Shown: positions 12,601-27,600 of the stretch, piece by piece
How positions within the stretch are numbered: the stretch's first letter is position 1
Layout: each line of letters begins with the position of its first letter
Origin: Owenia fusiformis
Taxonomy: Eukaryota; Annelida; Polychaeta; Sabellida; Oweniidae
Length of the DNA: 64,000 nt
Assembly: GCA_903813345.2 (NCBI GenBank)
Contig: CAIIXF020000005.1
Span: 41,519,394 to 41,583,393 of the forward strand
Direction: 5' to 3'
Notes under the pieces: generated by a model
What the model was told of the DNA's origin: nothing
Databases searched by the model: none
Seen by the model: only the letters and a program-made list of their open reading frames with translations
Program-made: the position numbers and the translations under genes

Positions 12601-15600
12601 TCACAATCATTAAATCCCTCTAATTTTTCATCACCCTTCTAAATAAATATACCTAGGTTATGGTGGTTAAAGATTCTCATAGTTTACTTTGACATAAATC
12701 ATATAACTATTACAGTAGAAGTACCAAAGTACCATTACTTGCAATTTGAAATTCCTCCCATATAATGAGATTTGTAAATATTATGAGTAAACAGTTTAGT
12801 TTTTGGAATTTTGATAGTTTGCATTGGATCTATCATGTCTATTGATATATATCGAGGCTTGTAATCTAACAAGTATTATTTTTATGTAAGAATTTGGAAA
12901 CTTTTCCTTTGAGGTTATTTGTAGTATGAATATTACACCTGTTGGAATCAACATTCATCAAAGGTTATAGATTAGTGAAGCTCTCAGGTCAACCAAGAAC
13001 GTAAACAGAATTTTGGAATCTTCCATATATCATAGTACTATCTTTTACTTTAACTGATGTATATAGTAAGTAGCTGTGGATATAAATCAAATAAGGAGCT
13101 TCTTCAAAAACCACCTATTATCTAATTTGTGAAATTCAAAGAGCAAAATTCAAATCCTTGTATTAAAGACACTATTTGGCTGAAATACCATGACATGATA
13201 AACATCACAGTCACTCATCCACTTATGGCAGTCCTAGTCACGAGGCCACCCTGTGTGAATAATCATCACCTACATTTTAATTCATTATTATTTTCATCAC
13301 CCTTTATCCAATTTTTTATTTTTTATCCATAACCACCCGTCATTACTTAGTAGTCAAATTGTAGATGCTTTCCCTTTGGCTTCATCCATGTTGATTACAG
13401 GAGATTGGTGCTTCTGTGAAACCTTGGACTCATGAGACTATGTAATTTCACTACCTCTTCAAAAAGAAGATTTCATCTATATATGGATGTAAGGTGTAAG
13501 ACAAGGGTTGTGTTATAACTCGGTGGAGATTCTTCCTTGCAGCTTCATTTAACATTCATTTCATGTCATGGTGTTATGTTAATTTTCAAGCATGATATAA
13601 TACTTTTTTCAAATGTCATAATGTCAAGTTAAGAAGGAAAATGTAATTTCTTATCAGTAGGGTGTGAGGTTGATCCATTTGGAATCTTATCTATTCATAC
13701 AGAATGAGCATTGAAACACAAATTTTCCTGAATAAAATTTGCCCTTTGACTCATTTTATTCACTCATGAACTATTGGCTAAACAGGCACACAATTGTATT
13801 TTTTGTCTGATCCAGAATATCCCAAAATATTTTTACTTCAGATTGATCCAATCTTGCACTATCATATAAACCTTCTGTTTGAAAATATCAAGGTTTGGAA
13901 AAATTGCACTCCCAGTAGGCATCATGACAATTACCCTCACACTTTTCAATTTTAAAGGCAATACATTCACTTCCTGCACAAATGAAGAAGGTTCATATGA
14001 AAGTCTATTGATGGTGTTAGTTTCATTATATGTTTGTGCATTAAGAAAATTTAGGAATGATTAAGGATCAGAACTATCGGCAGTATTTGAGAAATTTGGC
14101 AGGCACCATGACATGTTGATCACCTTGGGAACATCGCATCTCCAACTTGAATCCTAATATAATGCTTTATGCCGTGTCTGTACTTGTAGCAAGACGACCT
14201 GGGACAACACGACTCAGGCCCTTCCTCCCAAAATTTAACGTCTAACCCTGAGATTTTTGAGCCCGAAATGGCTGACCTACAACAACTCCTTGTAACCATG
14301 GTAACAGGTAAAGGGATAGAAATACTCTTCACTGCCTACTATTTCTTTATAATACTCCTGTGTTGGTTTGATAATTATGCAAAATTCTGGAATTGTACAA
14401 TATCTTTGAGTGTGCATCATACTATGGAATGTAAAACCAGTCTGTCTTATTTAATACTACTCTATACGATTTCTTCATATATAATACTTTGTGAATGCCA
14501 TAGCAAATAATTTTATAAATGACTACTGCAACATTGCCACATTTTCAAATTATAAAATTTTTAGTCACTGAACTCATTACCTTAAAATATAATGAACCAA
14601 GTGCTAGTTTTATTTCCAATAAATAATATTGTGAAATTTTTCTTGTTTCTTTGGAGGAGACATTTTAAAAAAGTATTTTTTTTATTATTAAATATTTAGT
14701 CAAACTCTTTACCCAAATGACCAGATATGTCTTTACTCTCTCCTGTTTTTTCTGAAACTGACCTTCCTTACATTGTCCTTATCATCTGTTCAGATTTTTT
14801 ATCAGCATCCATTAGCAAGAGCCATTAGCAAGGGAATACATGTAGCTGGCTGTGGATAGTAAACACTACAGACCTTGTTTATGGCCACCCTTGCACGCCT
14901 GTTAAGGTTTTGTAATACTATACAAAACAAATGTTGGTTCTGGTCTAGTATTCTCAATTGCATTTCTATTAATCCCATATGTTTTATGTTCCAGTATTTA
15001 TAAACAAATTTTGAATTGACATCCATTGATTGTTACCATAAGGAAAATGGTGTATCATTACATTTAGTAATTTCAATCTTTCTTTTTTTCTTCAATTTTA
15101 AATCTCTATAACTTATATCAATGTTTGTAGCAAAATAAACGTTCTGTTATATTCTTTCAAATGGAGTGTTTAAGGAGAACTCTGTGAATGATCACCATGT
15201 TGCAATACATAATTTTGCTTTGACATGACCATCTCAATTAGCATAAAAATAATTTATTCACCATAGATATGCATTAATTAATAGGAGTAACTTATAAGAA
15301 GAATAAACAGTAACAGAGCCTGGTTTTGGTCCATATTATGATGCACTGAGAGTTTACATACTAGCAACATTTACGCAACCAGATTTATCAGCAGAGAAAT
15401 GGCTTAAAACTCATAATTCCTGAATAGCCAGTAAAGTTTCCAGTTGAACCAATGTAAAAGTGCATAGGTTACTTAGGTGAGACTATGGCTAGGTAAGGTG
15501 CCATAACTCAGTAGTTGAGGTTGAACACAATTTCTCATGTAGCAATGTATTTTAAGCCATTTTACTGACTGTATTACTCTTACAGATAACCTTTACATTT

Positions 15601-18600
15601 TCTAGATCTTCATAACTTCAGAATGCACACAAATCATCAAGTATTTTCTCAGACTGGAGTTGCACTTATTTTATTTCTTCAGCTGATTTGCTGTTTCTAT
15701 TTAGGATTATTATCAATAAAGTTTATATGGTTGAATTTAAGTATGCTTTCTGGAAGAGAAATCTGGTTGCGTCAATAATATCAATTTAGCCTGCCAACTT
15801 CTTGAGTAACTGATATGATCAGATGATCCCCTCCATTTAATTATGGATTGACATTTCTATCCCTTTATCTTTGTTAAATGAATTACAAGATTGAAGATAT
15901 CTGACTCTGAATGCTATTAGACATGAATATAAGTGGCATCAGTTCAGTTTCTCATATCTTAAAATCTGGGCTAATGGGGGTTTGTTATGATTTTCTGGTG
16001 ACCTTTGACCTAACCTTTGACATTAAGATTTTTCAAGAGGCCCCCCTGGGAATTTCTGTAATTCATTTTCAAGATCATCTCATCAATCAGATTGCTCTAT
16101 AGCTATAAGAGGTTGGCAGGCTGCTCTAACCCAGTAAACAATAAACATATTTTTTTTGCATTTCTCTCTCGTTTAATGCTAACAGACTTGAATAAGAGGT
16201 ATGCTACATAGTTCTTGAAATAGCTGAATGCATGCATAAGTATATAATGTATATATAGATGGTTTTAGGTGTAAAGTATTTATTAATGTTGTTTATGTTT
16301 AGTTTATAGCTGATGCTCAGAAGGAAAACAACATTTAATATATTTTTTCTCTACTAATTCACCATAGAAACAAGTATTATCATTTCTCAAAACATTTATC
16401 CCAATTAAAAATTGGTCAGGATTATGACTCTACCATGTTCATTACAGTTACAGATTTTCCTCATGAAATATTTCTGCAATCTGTATCAATAATTAGCCAA
16501 ACACCTGTCATATCTGAAGTCTGGTTTACTTTCCATATTCTAAAATCCAATCCAGATTAAGCATTCTAATAAACAACTTGATACCCAAGCTCTTAAACTA
16601 GCAATCTGACTTGCTAAAAGTAGGAGTGGCTGCATGGCATGCACTATTGAATATAATATTATATTGATGTATTTTATTAAACGTTGTATTAATGGTAACT
16701 CCTAGCCCTCCTCAAAGTTAGCTCAAAATATGTGAAATCTAAAAGTCGGCCTCAACTTGGCTTCATTTTCAAATGTGCCTTTTTTATTTGAAAATTGGCC
16801 TTAAGTTTGAAAAAATTGCCAAGTTTCAAAAAAATCTTTTCATATTATTTTTTTCAACTTCATCAATTACCATGTTTGTCCTTGCAGACACATTGAAAAC
16901 AACTAAACCAATGTAAATTATTCCTGATATAATATTTATATTCTAAATTTATGTGTCATAGATATCATACAGTGTTTCTGAACCACTTTGTTCACCATGT
17001 TTCACTCAGCACTAACATCATTCCATTCCCCCATTGTGAGCCTCTTACAACTTATGACCTTGAAAGTCGGTGGCCACCTGTTGAACAATTTGTAAAGCGA
17101 TACACATACATACAGTTTAGTTCACTTTAACAGTTGTAATCAGTAAATAGAATCATTAGGCCACATGAAACATTTTGTTTTGTGTCCATCTTCACAGCTG
17201 TATGTTTCATTTGAAAGATACTTGTCATTTCCTTTTACATCTCCACGCTCAATTGTTGAAAATGTTGATTAATATTTGACACTAACACATTCATTTTGTA
17301 TTGTTGTTCATGTTTTACTGCTTAATCCTCCTCATTTCATGTACAGAAATGAAGCATATGATTTGGTTCTCTGTCCTTTGCTGCGTCTTGCTTTGCATGT
17401 TGTAAGCATAGCCTGAACTGAAATAAGATAACACTGTAATTATGTTTTATAATGTATTCAGTTTAGTTATATAGACCAGACTTAGAAATAATTAAACTAT
17501 ACACTATTATATACTATTGTATATTCCTTTGATTTGCACATTCTATCATATTTGAATAAATCTGGTTTAATATGTGAAAGTTGTTGATTTTCAAGTGTTG
17601 TTATTTTGTTATACGTCAACTATTGTTTTGATTCCAGGTGAAAATCATCCATCTAACATAGAGACCCCTTCAACTAGTCACAAACCTGCCCCATTCCCTG
17701 CCAACACAAATGCTACCTTAGTTAATAAGTATACTTCCTGCGGAGACCTTGATAATTTACGTCGGATGATCCTTGAAGAAGAGATTGCTGTAAATATTGC
17801 TTTAGAAGATGGAACAACGCCAGTTCTGACTGCTGCAGAGAGCGGAAATGAAGGTGAGAACTTTTGTGAATTGTTCATTTTTATCTATTATGCCTACTTT
17901 AAATGAGAAAATATAAAGAAACAATTTTGCCTCCTTATTGTCATACGTAAAACTTAGTGGATTCATAACTTATTTTGAACCATTGAGTTTATTTCCTAGA
18001 TAATTACAGACCAAATGGATAGATTGGTCGTTATATAATTGCATCATTAATATCTTATGCAGTTTTTTATTTTCTCATTTCAGACTGCTTAATTTTTTTA
18101 TTGGACAATGGAGGGGATATTAAATCTACCAGATCTGATAACTTTTCCCCGTTACACGCTGCTGCTGGAGAAGGGCATTATGGGTAAGAATTTTTCATAA
18201 TACATGTAAATAGATCTTCCTTTATCTATATGAAAAATGGAATTCATATTGACGCACTTTTAATGTTAAGGTCCAAAGATGTGTTTTCACACTGCAGTAC
18301 ATGTAAATCACTCTTGGAATATAATTAATTTCGTGACCAGGAAATGATTTTACTTCCAGATGCCTTAAAATACTGCTAGACAAAATTGACCAATCAGATG
18401 TTGATGTTAGTGACCGAGCTGGCTGGACTTCGCTGTATTGGTCAGCGTCAAATGGCCATCTTGAATGTTGCCGTCTGCTTTTGGACTATGGTGCTAAACT
18501 AAATGCTTGTAATAATGTAAGACAGCATTTTACTCTTAGGGATGCACAGATATCAGTGTGTTATCAATTTTTATTTTGTTGGTTGTACTATTGTTACATT

Positions 18601-21600
18601 CTTTTACTCCTACACTTATACTTGGATAAGCAAAGTATAATTTAAAAGTTCAATATGGCATTTTCACACGAAAATATATGTGGATAGGGGAGAGGTTCAA
18701 GTCCACTTTTTGAGTTAAAGATATTGAAATATCCTATCCATTCATTTTACTCAACAATTACTTCTGTGTTTATTATAAACCTTTAATATAGAGGTAAAAA
18801 AATAAAAAAGTAAAATTTCAAGCGCCATCTTTTTAGTTTAATTCTGTGATTTAGCTATTTTACAGCGATCATTTGTTATGGCGAATTATTCATAGTCAGT
18901 AATGATATATTTATAAATATTGTATTAATTCTGCCATTGTTTTCTTCAGGCTGGTTGGACCCCCTGCCATGCTGCCATTCACGCTGGACATTACAAAACT
19001 CTGGAATTTTTACTTACCTACAAAATGGACCAATCAGAGCCTCTTGCAAAGTCATGTGATTTGATAAACAAGGAAGATAATGATGGTTGGACCATCACTC
19101 AGCTTGCTTCAATCAAAGAGTCAAAGGTCAGTGTGTGAATTTTATCTTCTGAAACCTGATAGGTAAATGGATGTTCAAAACATGTTTGCAATTCAATTCA
19201 TGAAAATAAGGGTTAAAGGGTGTGCAGTTCTCATTCAATGTAATTATGCTACAATATAGCTATTGTATAGAATTATTGATCTTTTCAAGTCGCATCATAA
19301 GATTATATCCCGACGACACTAGGTAGACTGCAGATCAGGGTTGATTAAGATATGATTTTTACAGTCAATGCTATTGACCCCTATTTGACCAATCAAATTT
19401 GAGAACTGTATATAAAAATAATTAGTATGATATTATTTCGATTTATGCTGAACACTGAATTACAGGAGATGCTGCAATGCATTATGGGAAACTATAGTCC
19501 TGACCTAGAGAGAAAAGATAAATGGGGACGTTGCACTAAAGATATTGCATCTAAACAATGTAAACAGTTACTGGAGGGACTAGGTAATAACAACACATTC
19601 TATATTCATTTGTTATGTCATCACTAGAATGTTGTGGCAATTGTTATAGCTTTCATTCTGTTTTTGAATGATCATTCATAATACATTACATATAGCTAAA
19701 ATATAGACAGCAAAATATTTGGTTTTAAATCAAGTTTATTTATTTATCAATTAGTCATGTGAAACGATCCAACCCATCAAAGTCCATTTTGTTTTCAGAT
19801 ATGCTCAATTGATATATTGATATATTGTTTTGCAGACAAGAATGAACACTGTTGTACTGTAGTTATTGACCTTGACCCCAATGACACCATCTCTACAAGC
19901 ACTAGCCAGGAAGCCTCATTCAGTATTGCCAACATCAGTATTACAGAAAGCACAACATGGTCAGAGCTTGAAGGCCAACTCAGTGATGTCATAATGGAGC
20001 ACCTTATAAGTACTGCCAATGGGTTGAAGTTGAAACGACCAATGAAAACGGAGATTGAGAATTCCAATGAGGGCTATGCCCTTGGACTAAGTCTGGACAG
20101 CATCAAGTATTATTCCATTGGTAAGAGGATGTGCTGAATTTGTTGAATGTGGTAGATTCCTATATCATTAGGATAATTCAGATATATTATATATCCCAGG
20201 ATAGTGACATATCCTCTCATACGATAGATAGATGGCAACATAGAACTGGGTTATATTTACAATTCTGTAAAACGTAACAAAATGACAAAAATCATTACAT
20301 TGTTAACACCAATAATGCTATACATACTGAATTTGTACTCTTGTGTTGTAGGTATGCACCGTTGGTCACCAGGAACCCCACATGAGAAAACACCATTTGA
20401 AATAGTGGCCAACAATGAGACTGAGAGGATTGTGGTGGAGCTGTTTGCTTGGGATGATGACTGTCAAGATAGTTTGGCTTATGAGACACTGATACCTGTA
20501 CAAACACTGCACAACTACCTGAGACTGGTAGGTTGAGCAAATAGCATTGAAACATGGCTTTAGTTCTTACACCATTCTGAAGTAACAATGTCTTACATAA
20601 TTCTGACTTTTAGAATGCAAGAAGTCTTTGATACAAACCATATTTTCTTAAAGCATGAAAAATTGCTTCATACTGTAGACCTCTTTTTAGGGGGGGGGGG
20701 GGGGGTTATTAAAAGGTTTTGCCACTTTAAAGGGAGAATATATCAGGTTAAGGGTGAAACAATGCCAAACAATATTTACAATTAACTGAGCAACTGTGTT
20801 CTATACCCTCATCTATATAACATTTTTAAGAAAGAGCCATGAGATTTTAATTATGAATTTATGAGTTATTCTATAAGAACTGAAATGAATAGGCTCTCTA
20901 GGCCTCTAGATGTTAGATGTCACACCCTGGGTCAAGAGGATTTAAAAATATGTCATTCAATACCTATACTATGTTTCAGATTGAGCAATATAAATGTCTG
21001 GTGTTCTATGGGCCAAGTGGAACTGGCAAGTCATACCTGGCAAGGAGGCTGGCCCATTGTGTACAGGTAAACTTTAAAATATGTTACGACAAAACTAATT
21101 TGATTTCATTATTATTTCATTTTGGAGAGGGGTTAAAAATCCCTCATTCAATTACTCAGATGCGAGTAGGTAGTTACCAGGTGGCTGATTCGGGGGAATT
21201 AACATGGCAGGGTATTACAAAATTCCCTTAAACTTGAATATGCATCAGTTTTAGTGGTTCACTTTTCATATTACCCTTATGTATCGGGTAGTTATACAAA
21301 TTAAAATATGTCCTTTAAAAGAAAATATCTGCCCAACACGAGAAAAAATATTTCACTTTTTGTGGTTTTACAACATGGGGTCTATGGGGAATCTCCCCCA
21401 CCTAGAAGTCACATTTTCATAGAAAATTAAATTTTCAAAGTTGATTAACTCTTCAAAACCACATTATTTTGTAAATGTAATTTTACATGTTGATTCCAAA
21501 TATGACATCAGTTTGACTGAATTGTGAATTTTTAATGACATAAATCAATATTATTTCTACTCGCATCTGGGATATTCATTTACGTCATTTAAAGGAAAAC

Positions 21601-24600
21601 CTTTTAAAATTTGAACACCCCTTATACCTAGTGTGAGTCTTTTCTAGAACAAAGGCATCTTTGACAGTTGTTGATGAAATGTATCTGTAATATTAAAGTC
21701 AAAAGCTTATTTTTGTGAAACAATTGTATTTTTTTAAATTTTGCATTTTCATAGAGAAATATACATTCAAAGCTGATATGTTCTATATCCTTACCCTTAT
21801 AAAAAATCCGACCTTGAAATTCCGAAAACAGACCATCGCAAGCAATCATCGATTAATGATTGCTTCAACCATTAAGATCAAAGGAAAAACCATTGCAAAA
21901 TGACATGCAATCATTGTGCAACCATTGGTTGTAACCATAAGATTTACACTAATTGCAATGATTGAGCAATCATTGAAGTGCGATCATTGCATTTCTTAAT
22001 GCAACAATCTACAACCATTACTCATTGAAATCTGCAATAGTTGCAATGGTTGCATTCAAGCATTGAATGTTTTTATCATTGCAACTTCTGCAACCATCTT
22101 GAATTTATATTTAGTTACATTTCGCATCCTGCATTTGTAACAGAAATCAGTAAGATACAAGATTTTAGGACAGAAAAATCCACTTAAACACTAACCCATA
22201 ATCCCCAAAACTAATCAGATTGAGATTTGCATACTAAGGCCAATATGGCCCCACACTGTGGCGTGGGGACATAAAAACTGAAATATCAATTGCATTGATA
22301 TATGCTATATTTACATTTGATAAGTGTTATATTTACAATGATATGACTTGTGTCTCAAATTTACAAATATGTACAACATATACATATATGATATTCCATA
22401 TGTACGTCTCTCTATTAATTTCACACATAATGGCTCTTGATATATTTCATATGGCAGTCTCTATATGTTCAGTCTCTATATATTCATATGGCAGTCTCTT
22501 TATATTTGTGTGGCTGTCTCTATACATTTCCATATGGCATCTCAATATATTTTATATGGCAGTCTCTATATATTTTGTGTGACAGTCTCTATATAATACG
22601 TGGCAGTCTCAATAGATTTGGATAGCAGTCTCTTATATATCATATGGCAATCTCTATATATTTCCTTTGGCAGTCACTGTATAGTAGGATTTTGTTTGGC
22701 AGTCTCTCTATTTATTTACTTATGGCAGCCTCTGTATATTATATATGGCAGTCTCTATATAATTTGTATGGCTGTCTCTATATATTTCGTATAGCAGTCT
22801 CTCTTCAATTTCCAAATGGCACCAGTCTATTTATATATTTTCACACAACAGTCTCTAGGCCTATATTTACATTACTGTCTCATCAGCTGATTTCTTTTTG
22901 GGTTTTGGGTATCTCTGATCTTTTTCCCGATTTCCAGCCTTACAGCACTCTCATCGCAATTAAATTTGCTCTTTATAAAATCTGGAAATATAAAGACAAA
23001 CCAAACATGAGTCATAATGGCTGAGGGTACTAACTAAAAGTGTTTCCAGATATTTCAATATATAGCAAACAGTTTCATATGGAGGTTCTTAAACATCTTC
23101 TTTTTATTGCAGTAAACATGCTGATTGATTAGCTCCGTAATTAAATAGTTCAAAAAGTTTCTCATTGTACTAATTTGTCTATTTTAAGTAATTAAGTACA
23201 TTGTATTGAAAATATGTGGACCATCCCATCATTTATTTGCACTTACCAATAATTGCTTTGAGTCTCACAGCATCCAATATCCCTACAATTGTTTTATTTC
23301 CGTTAGCCTTCCCAGTCAGATTCATAAACGTAAGCTCCCTGTATGTAAACATTCCTTGGACTAGTGCTTTGGTGGCCTTCGGCATGAATCTCTGTGCCAA
23401 TGCATTCCGTTGCAGTGAATCTGGTATCGACTACAAATAAGAGAACAACTGATTTGAGATTTCTCAAACAAAAACTTAAATGTTGATTGTCTCATTAATA
23501 TGTGTTTTCATTTTTATCCCATCAAAGAGATCTTGTATGCAAATCTAAGTTAAAAGAAGAAACATTTACTTTAACTATATGCAAAATTGTATTTAAAATT
23601 TAACATATTCTATGAAGTTGGTAAGCTTTGTAAATACTTACAGTCCTTAACATTGTTGCTTTCTCCGCATCATCTCTCGGCTCCACAAGGGGATGGTACT
23701 CTCTCTCTGTTTGACTGGCAGGATCTGCTATATCATCTAATAAACCCTCAAGAAGTTCACTGTCTTCTGCTGTTAGGGATGTCATATCGCTTGACAACGT
23801 ATCGCTAGGCACCCCTACTGGGTCGTTTACCAACTCTGCTGCATTGGTAGAGGGTTGAGTTACAGTACTTGAACTGGACACTGATTGGCTCCGAGAAGAC
23901 TGGCTGTCTAAGGTTAGGCTGGATGGATATTGGTTCGTGCTTATCCATTGTTGTGTTGCTGATGGTTGTATTAATGGTTGAGGCTGTTGCCTTTCCATGA
24001 GGAGATTCATCACTTTGTTTTGGACTGTAAAACAATTATATAAATTCATGTTTTACTGTAATATACAGAGAATTGTTATATACCAATTTCCATGGCAGGA
24101 ATAACATTCATAAGATTTCACTTTGTAAGGCAAAATACAACGTGCAAATTACAACAAGAAATTGACTCGAAATTTTTGATGGAAATTATATAAAAATAAA
24201 GAATTGATCAATATGATGAATTACGTATTTTTAACAATAAACAGAATGAAATTTTTGGTCATATAGCAAACACTTAATCATAGAATAAAGGTCTTTATTC
24301 CTTAGTCAATGTAGATTGCATAGGTATTTTAAAATAAGACAATATATAGATTAATTGTTGCATCTCCTTCTATTGATTTGTTATAAACTACTTACCTTGG
24401 GCTTGTTCTCTAGCTATATCAGCCATCTTCTCCCAGATCCTTGCATTATTTTTCTCTGTATTCATCATGTGTTGTATCATTTGAACCATAAGATTGTCGG
24501 TCTGTTGAGATGGTTGGTAGCTTGGTAGTGAGAATGATTGACTTGGAGCAGGAGGCATGGGGACAAAGCATTGAGCAGATGAGGTAAAGTTGACTGTGGG

Positions 24601-27600
24601 TCCTTCAGTTGGAGCAAAAGTGGGTGCTTCCGTCATAGCAATGGTAGGCACTTCTGTCATATCAATGGTGTTTGCTTCAGTCACAGCAATGGCGGGACCT
24701 TCAGTTTGAGCGACAGTAAGTCCTACTGGATCGATGGATGGTCTTTCAGTTGGAGTGGCAATGGGTCCTTCAGCTGGAGAGAAGGTGAGGCCATTAGTCA
24801 GAGCGACGCTTGGCCCTTCAGTTTGAGTGATGGTGTGACCTTCAGTGGGATTGACGGTTGGTCCTTCAGTAGGAGCGACAGTTGGTCCTTCAGTAGGAGC
24901 GATGGTTGGTCTTTCAGTAGGAGCGACTGTTGGTCTTTCAGTAGGAGCGACAGTTGGTCCTTCAGTAGGAGCGACAGTTGGTCCATCAGCAGGAGCGACG
25001 CTTGGTCCTTCAGTAGGAGCGACTGTCGGTCTTTCAGTAGGAGCGACAGTTGGTCCTTCAGCAGGAGCGACGCTTGGTCCTTCAGTAGGAGCGACAGTTG
25101 GTCCTTCAGTAGGAGCGATGGTTGGTCTTTCAGTAGGAGCGACAGTTGGTCCTTCAGTAGGAGCGACGGTTGGTCCTTCAGTAGGAGCGATGGTTGGTCC
25201 CTCAGTAGGAGCGACGGATGATCCTTCAGTAGGAGCGACGGTTGGTCTTTCAGTAGGGGCGACAGTTGGTCCTTCAGCAGGAGCGACACTTGGTCCTTCA
25301 GTAGGAGCGGCGGTTGGTCCTTCAGTAGGAGCAATGGTTGGTCCTTCAGAAGGAGTGACAGTTGGTCCTTCTGTAGGAGCGACGGTTGGTCCTTCATTCA
25401 GAGCAACAGTGAGCCTTTCAGTTGGAGCGGCAGTGGGTCCTCTTGTTTGAGATGAAAATAGCTGCTCCATCTGTTTTCTCTTTGCCTCTCTCTGAATCGC
25501 CTTGGCACCTAGCAATTAGAAATTAAATGCTTAATGTCTAAAAGTGAGTGGAAATGTTAAAACATATTTTAGATACATAAGCTCCTTATTTACAACTGCA
25601 TTTGCTTACTGAAAACAATCATGGATACACATGTAGAGAAGAGTATACATAACTTTATACATTGAACAATGAAGGCTAAAAATAGCTACGTAATATACAA
25701 TCCCATGATAGGTAAATTCATAAATGTTCTTACTCTATGAGGAATATTTTGATCTCATTTTTCTAATTATTATATCAGAAAATTAGAAATTGTGTATATA
25801 GCAAATCTTAATGTCTTGTTAATCATTTACCTTTAGTTTTGTCTTGCTTGGATGCCTGTTGTTTCTTAGATTCAGGTACTTTCTTGGTTGTTTTTTCCTT
25901 TGGTGCTGCTTTCTTGGATGCTAGTTTCCTAGGTTTCTTTGCCTTGGGTGCTGCAATTCAATATATCTCTACATAAGTACATTTGTACATGTAATGTTGT
26001 TACATGTATTGTGAAAAAACATTAAAAAGTGCTATAATAACTATATTAAAAGATATATCTAAAGCTCTAAATTGCAGTTTTAATTAAAATATATTCTATC
26101 CATGTTAAAAAGTAACAGAGCTGTATTGGCCTGCAATCCCCTGCATCAGGTCCATTAGTTAAGCAATTAGAGATATGACAATAGTCGAGAAATCAATATA
26201 CTGTACATACCTTCATATGCTATATCTGAATCAAAGACATCATCATGCTCACTCTCTGAGTCACTTGAGCATTCTGTCTCCACTGGTGCACAGCTCTTTT
26301 CCCTACCAGACTCTGAAATGACAAAAATATATTTTGAACACTTCAATTATGACTCAAGATTAGTATAACCTAAATATCTAAGTTTAACGCGAAGCAAGTA
26401 CCTGAGTAAGTAGGCTAGTAGGTACAAGCAATAGACTCAAAATTTTCAATCTGGAGTCTAATAATAAGAAGAGAAGGAAGAAAAATTGGCAAAGCAATAG
26501 ACTATCAATCTGGAGTCTACTAATAGAAAAAATAAGAAGAAAACTCGCAAAAGCTATCGACTCTAGATTTTCAATCATAAGAAAACAGGCAAAGTAAATG
26601 CAACTTTTAGAAGTAATATGGTTTCAAGAAAATGCAATATGGACTTACTTATTTACTCCTTTTTAACAGAATGTTTGATTTGATCTGTGCACTTTTTTGA
26701 ATCTTTCAATGTCTAACATCTAAGTAACTATATGAAACAACTTACCCTTTTCATATATATCTGTTCTGAACTGTGTATCATAGTTATTGCAGAGGGACAC
26801 ATCATCTGTAAATATATTATGATAGGCAATTTAAGTCTGGAATTTTTTTTAATCAAGTCCAAATATCAATATGCACGAACATGTGCAAAAGGAAATGACT
26901 AAAAATGAAAAAGTTCATCGATATGCAATGTTAGGAAAGCTACAATATCTTTCATCTTATTTATTGGTCCTATGAAATGAATAAAAGAGGACCTGCGGTC
27001 CTGTCCTCACAGAGTTTGGAGCCTTCAGAGGAATGTATATCCTGACTTTCAAACAAAAATATTGATTTGGATTTGTAGTCTCGAACTTTGAGAAACTTAG
27101 ATAGCACAGTTGTGTGACCTAGTTTGATGACCTTTGACCATGAAGGTTTTACTTATTCAGAGCTCAGTAAGGTCTTTTGTGATAAAGCTGACCAAAATTT
27201 ACATCCAAAAATTAATTTGAAAAATCAACTTTTTAGACCTTTCGAAGGTCACTGAAGGTGAAATAAAGGTCAAATCCTAAAACTAATGTCAGATTTGAAC
27301 TCCTGGGAACTTGTAGATGATTTTCAATAAAACTTTGGTCAAATTGAAGCAAGTTGAAAAATAACTTATTTTTACTGTTTTTTTTACGTCAAATATCTCA
27401 AAAACTGTGAAAATTTGATGCTGACATAGATTGAGCAATTTGTAGGGAAAGCTTAAATCTAGTTTTGATGTTATTCATTGCAAGAAATGATCAAGTATAA
27501 GGCAAACTTGCCAATCAGAAAACCTGCCATTGACTTTAAACATGAGAAAGTTTCCTGAAAATGATTAAGTCCTACTTTTTGTCAAATATTATAGAGTAAA

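Noticed and set aside
17346-17401. Possible extra CTTNBP2 exon (TGTACAG acceptor, GTTGTAAGC donor)
   Set aside because: Reads NEAYDLVLCPLLRLALHV but neither phase fits; the chain 14307 to 17638 already closes.
22295-23024. Overlapping plus-strand ORFs rich in Tyr/Ile/Ser
   Set aside because: Translation of the TGGCAGTCTCTATATA minisatellite in several frames.
24706-25450. Long open frames on the plus strand and second minus frame over the 24-bp array
   Set aside because: A repeat unit divisible by three keeps several frames open. Only the minus frame APTEGPTV joins in phase to both neighbouring exons.
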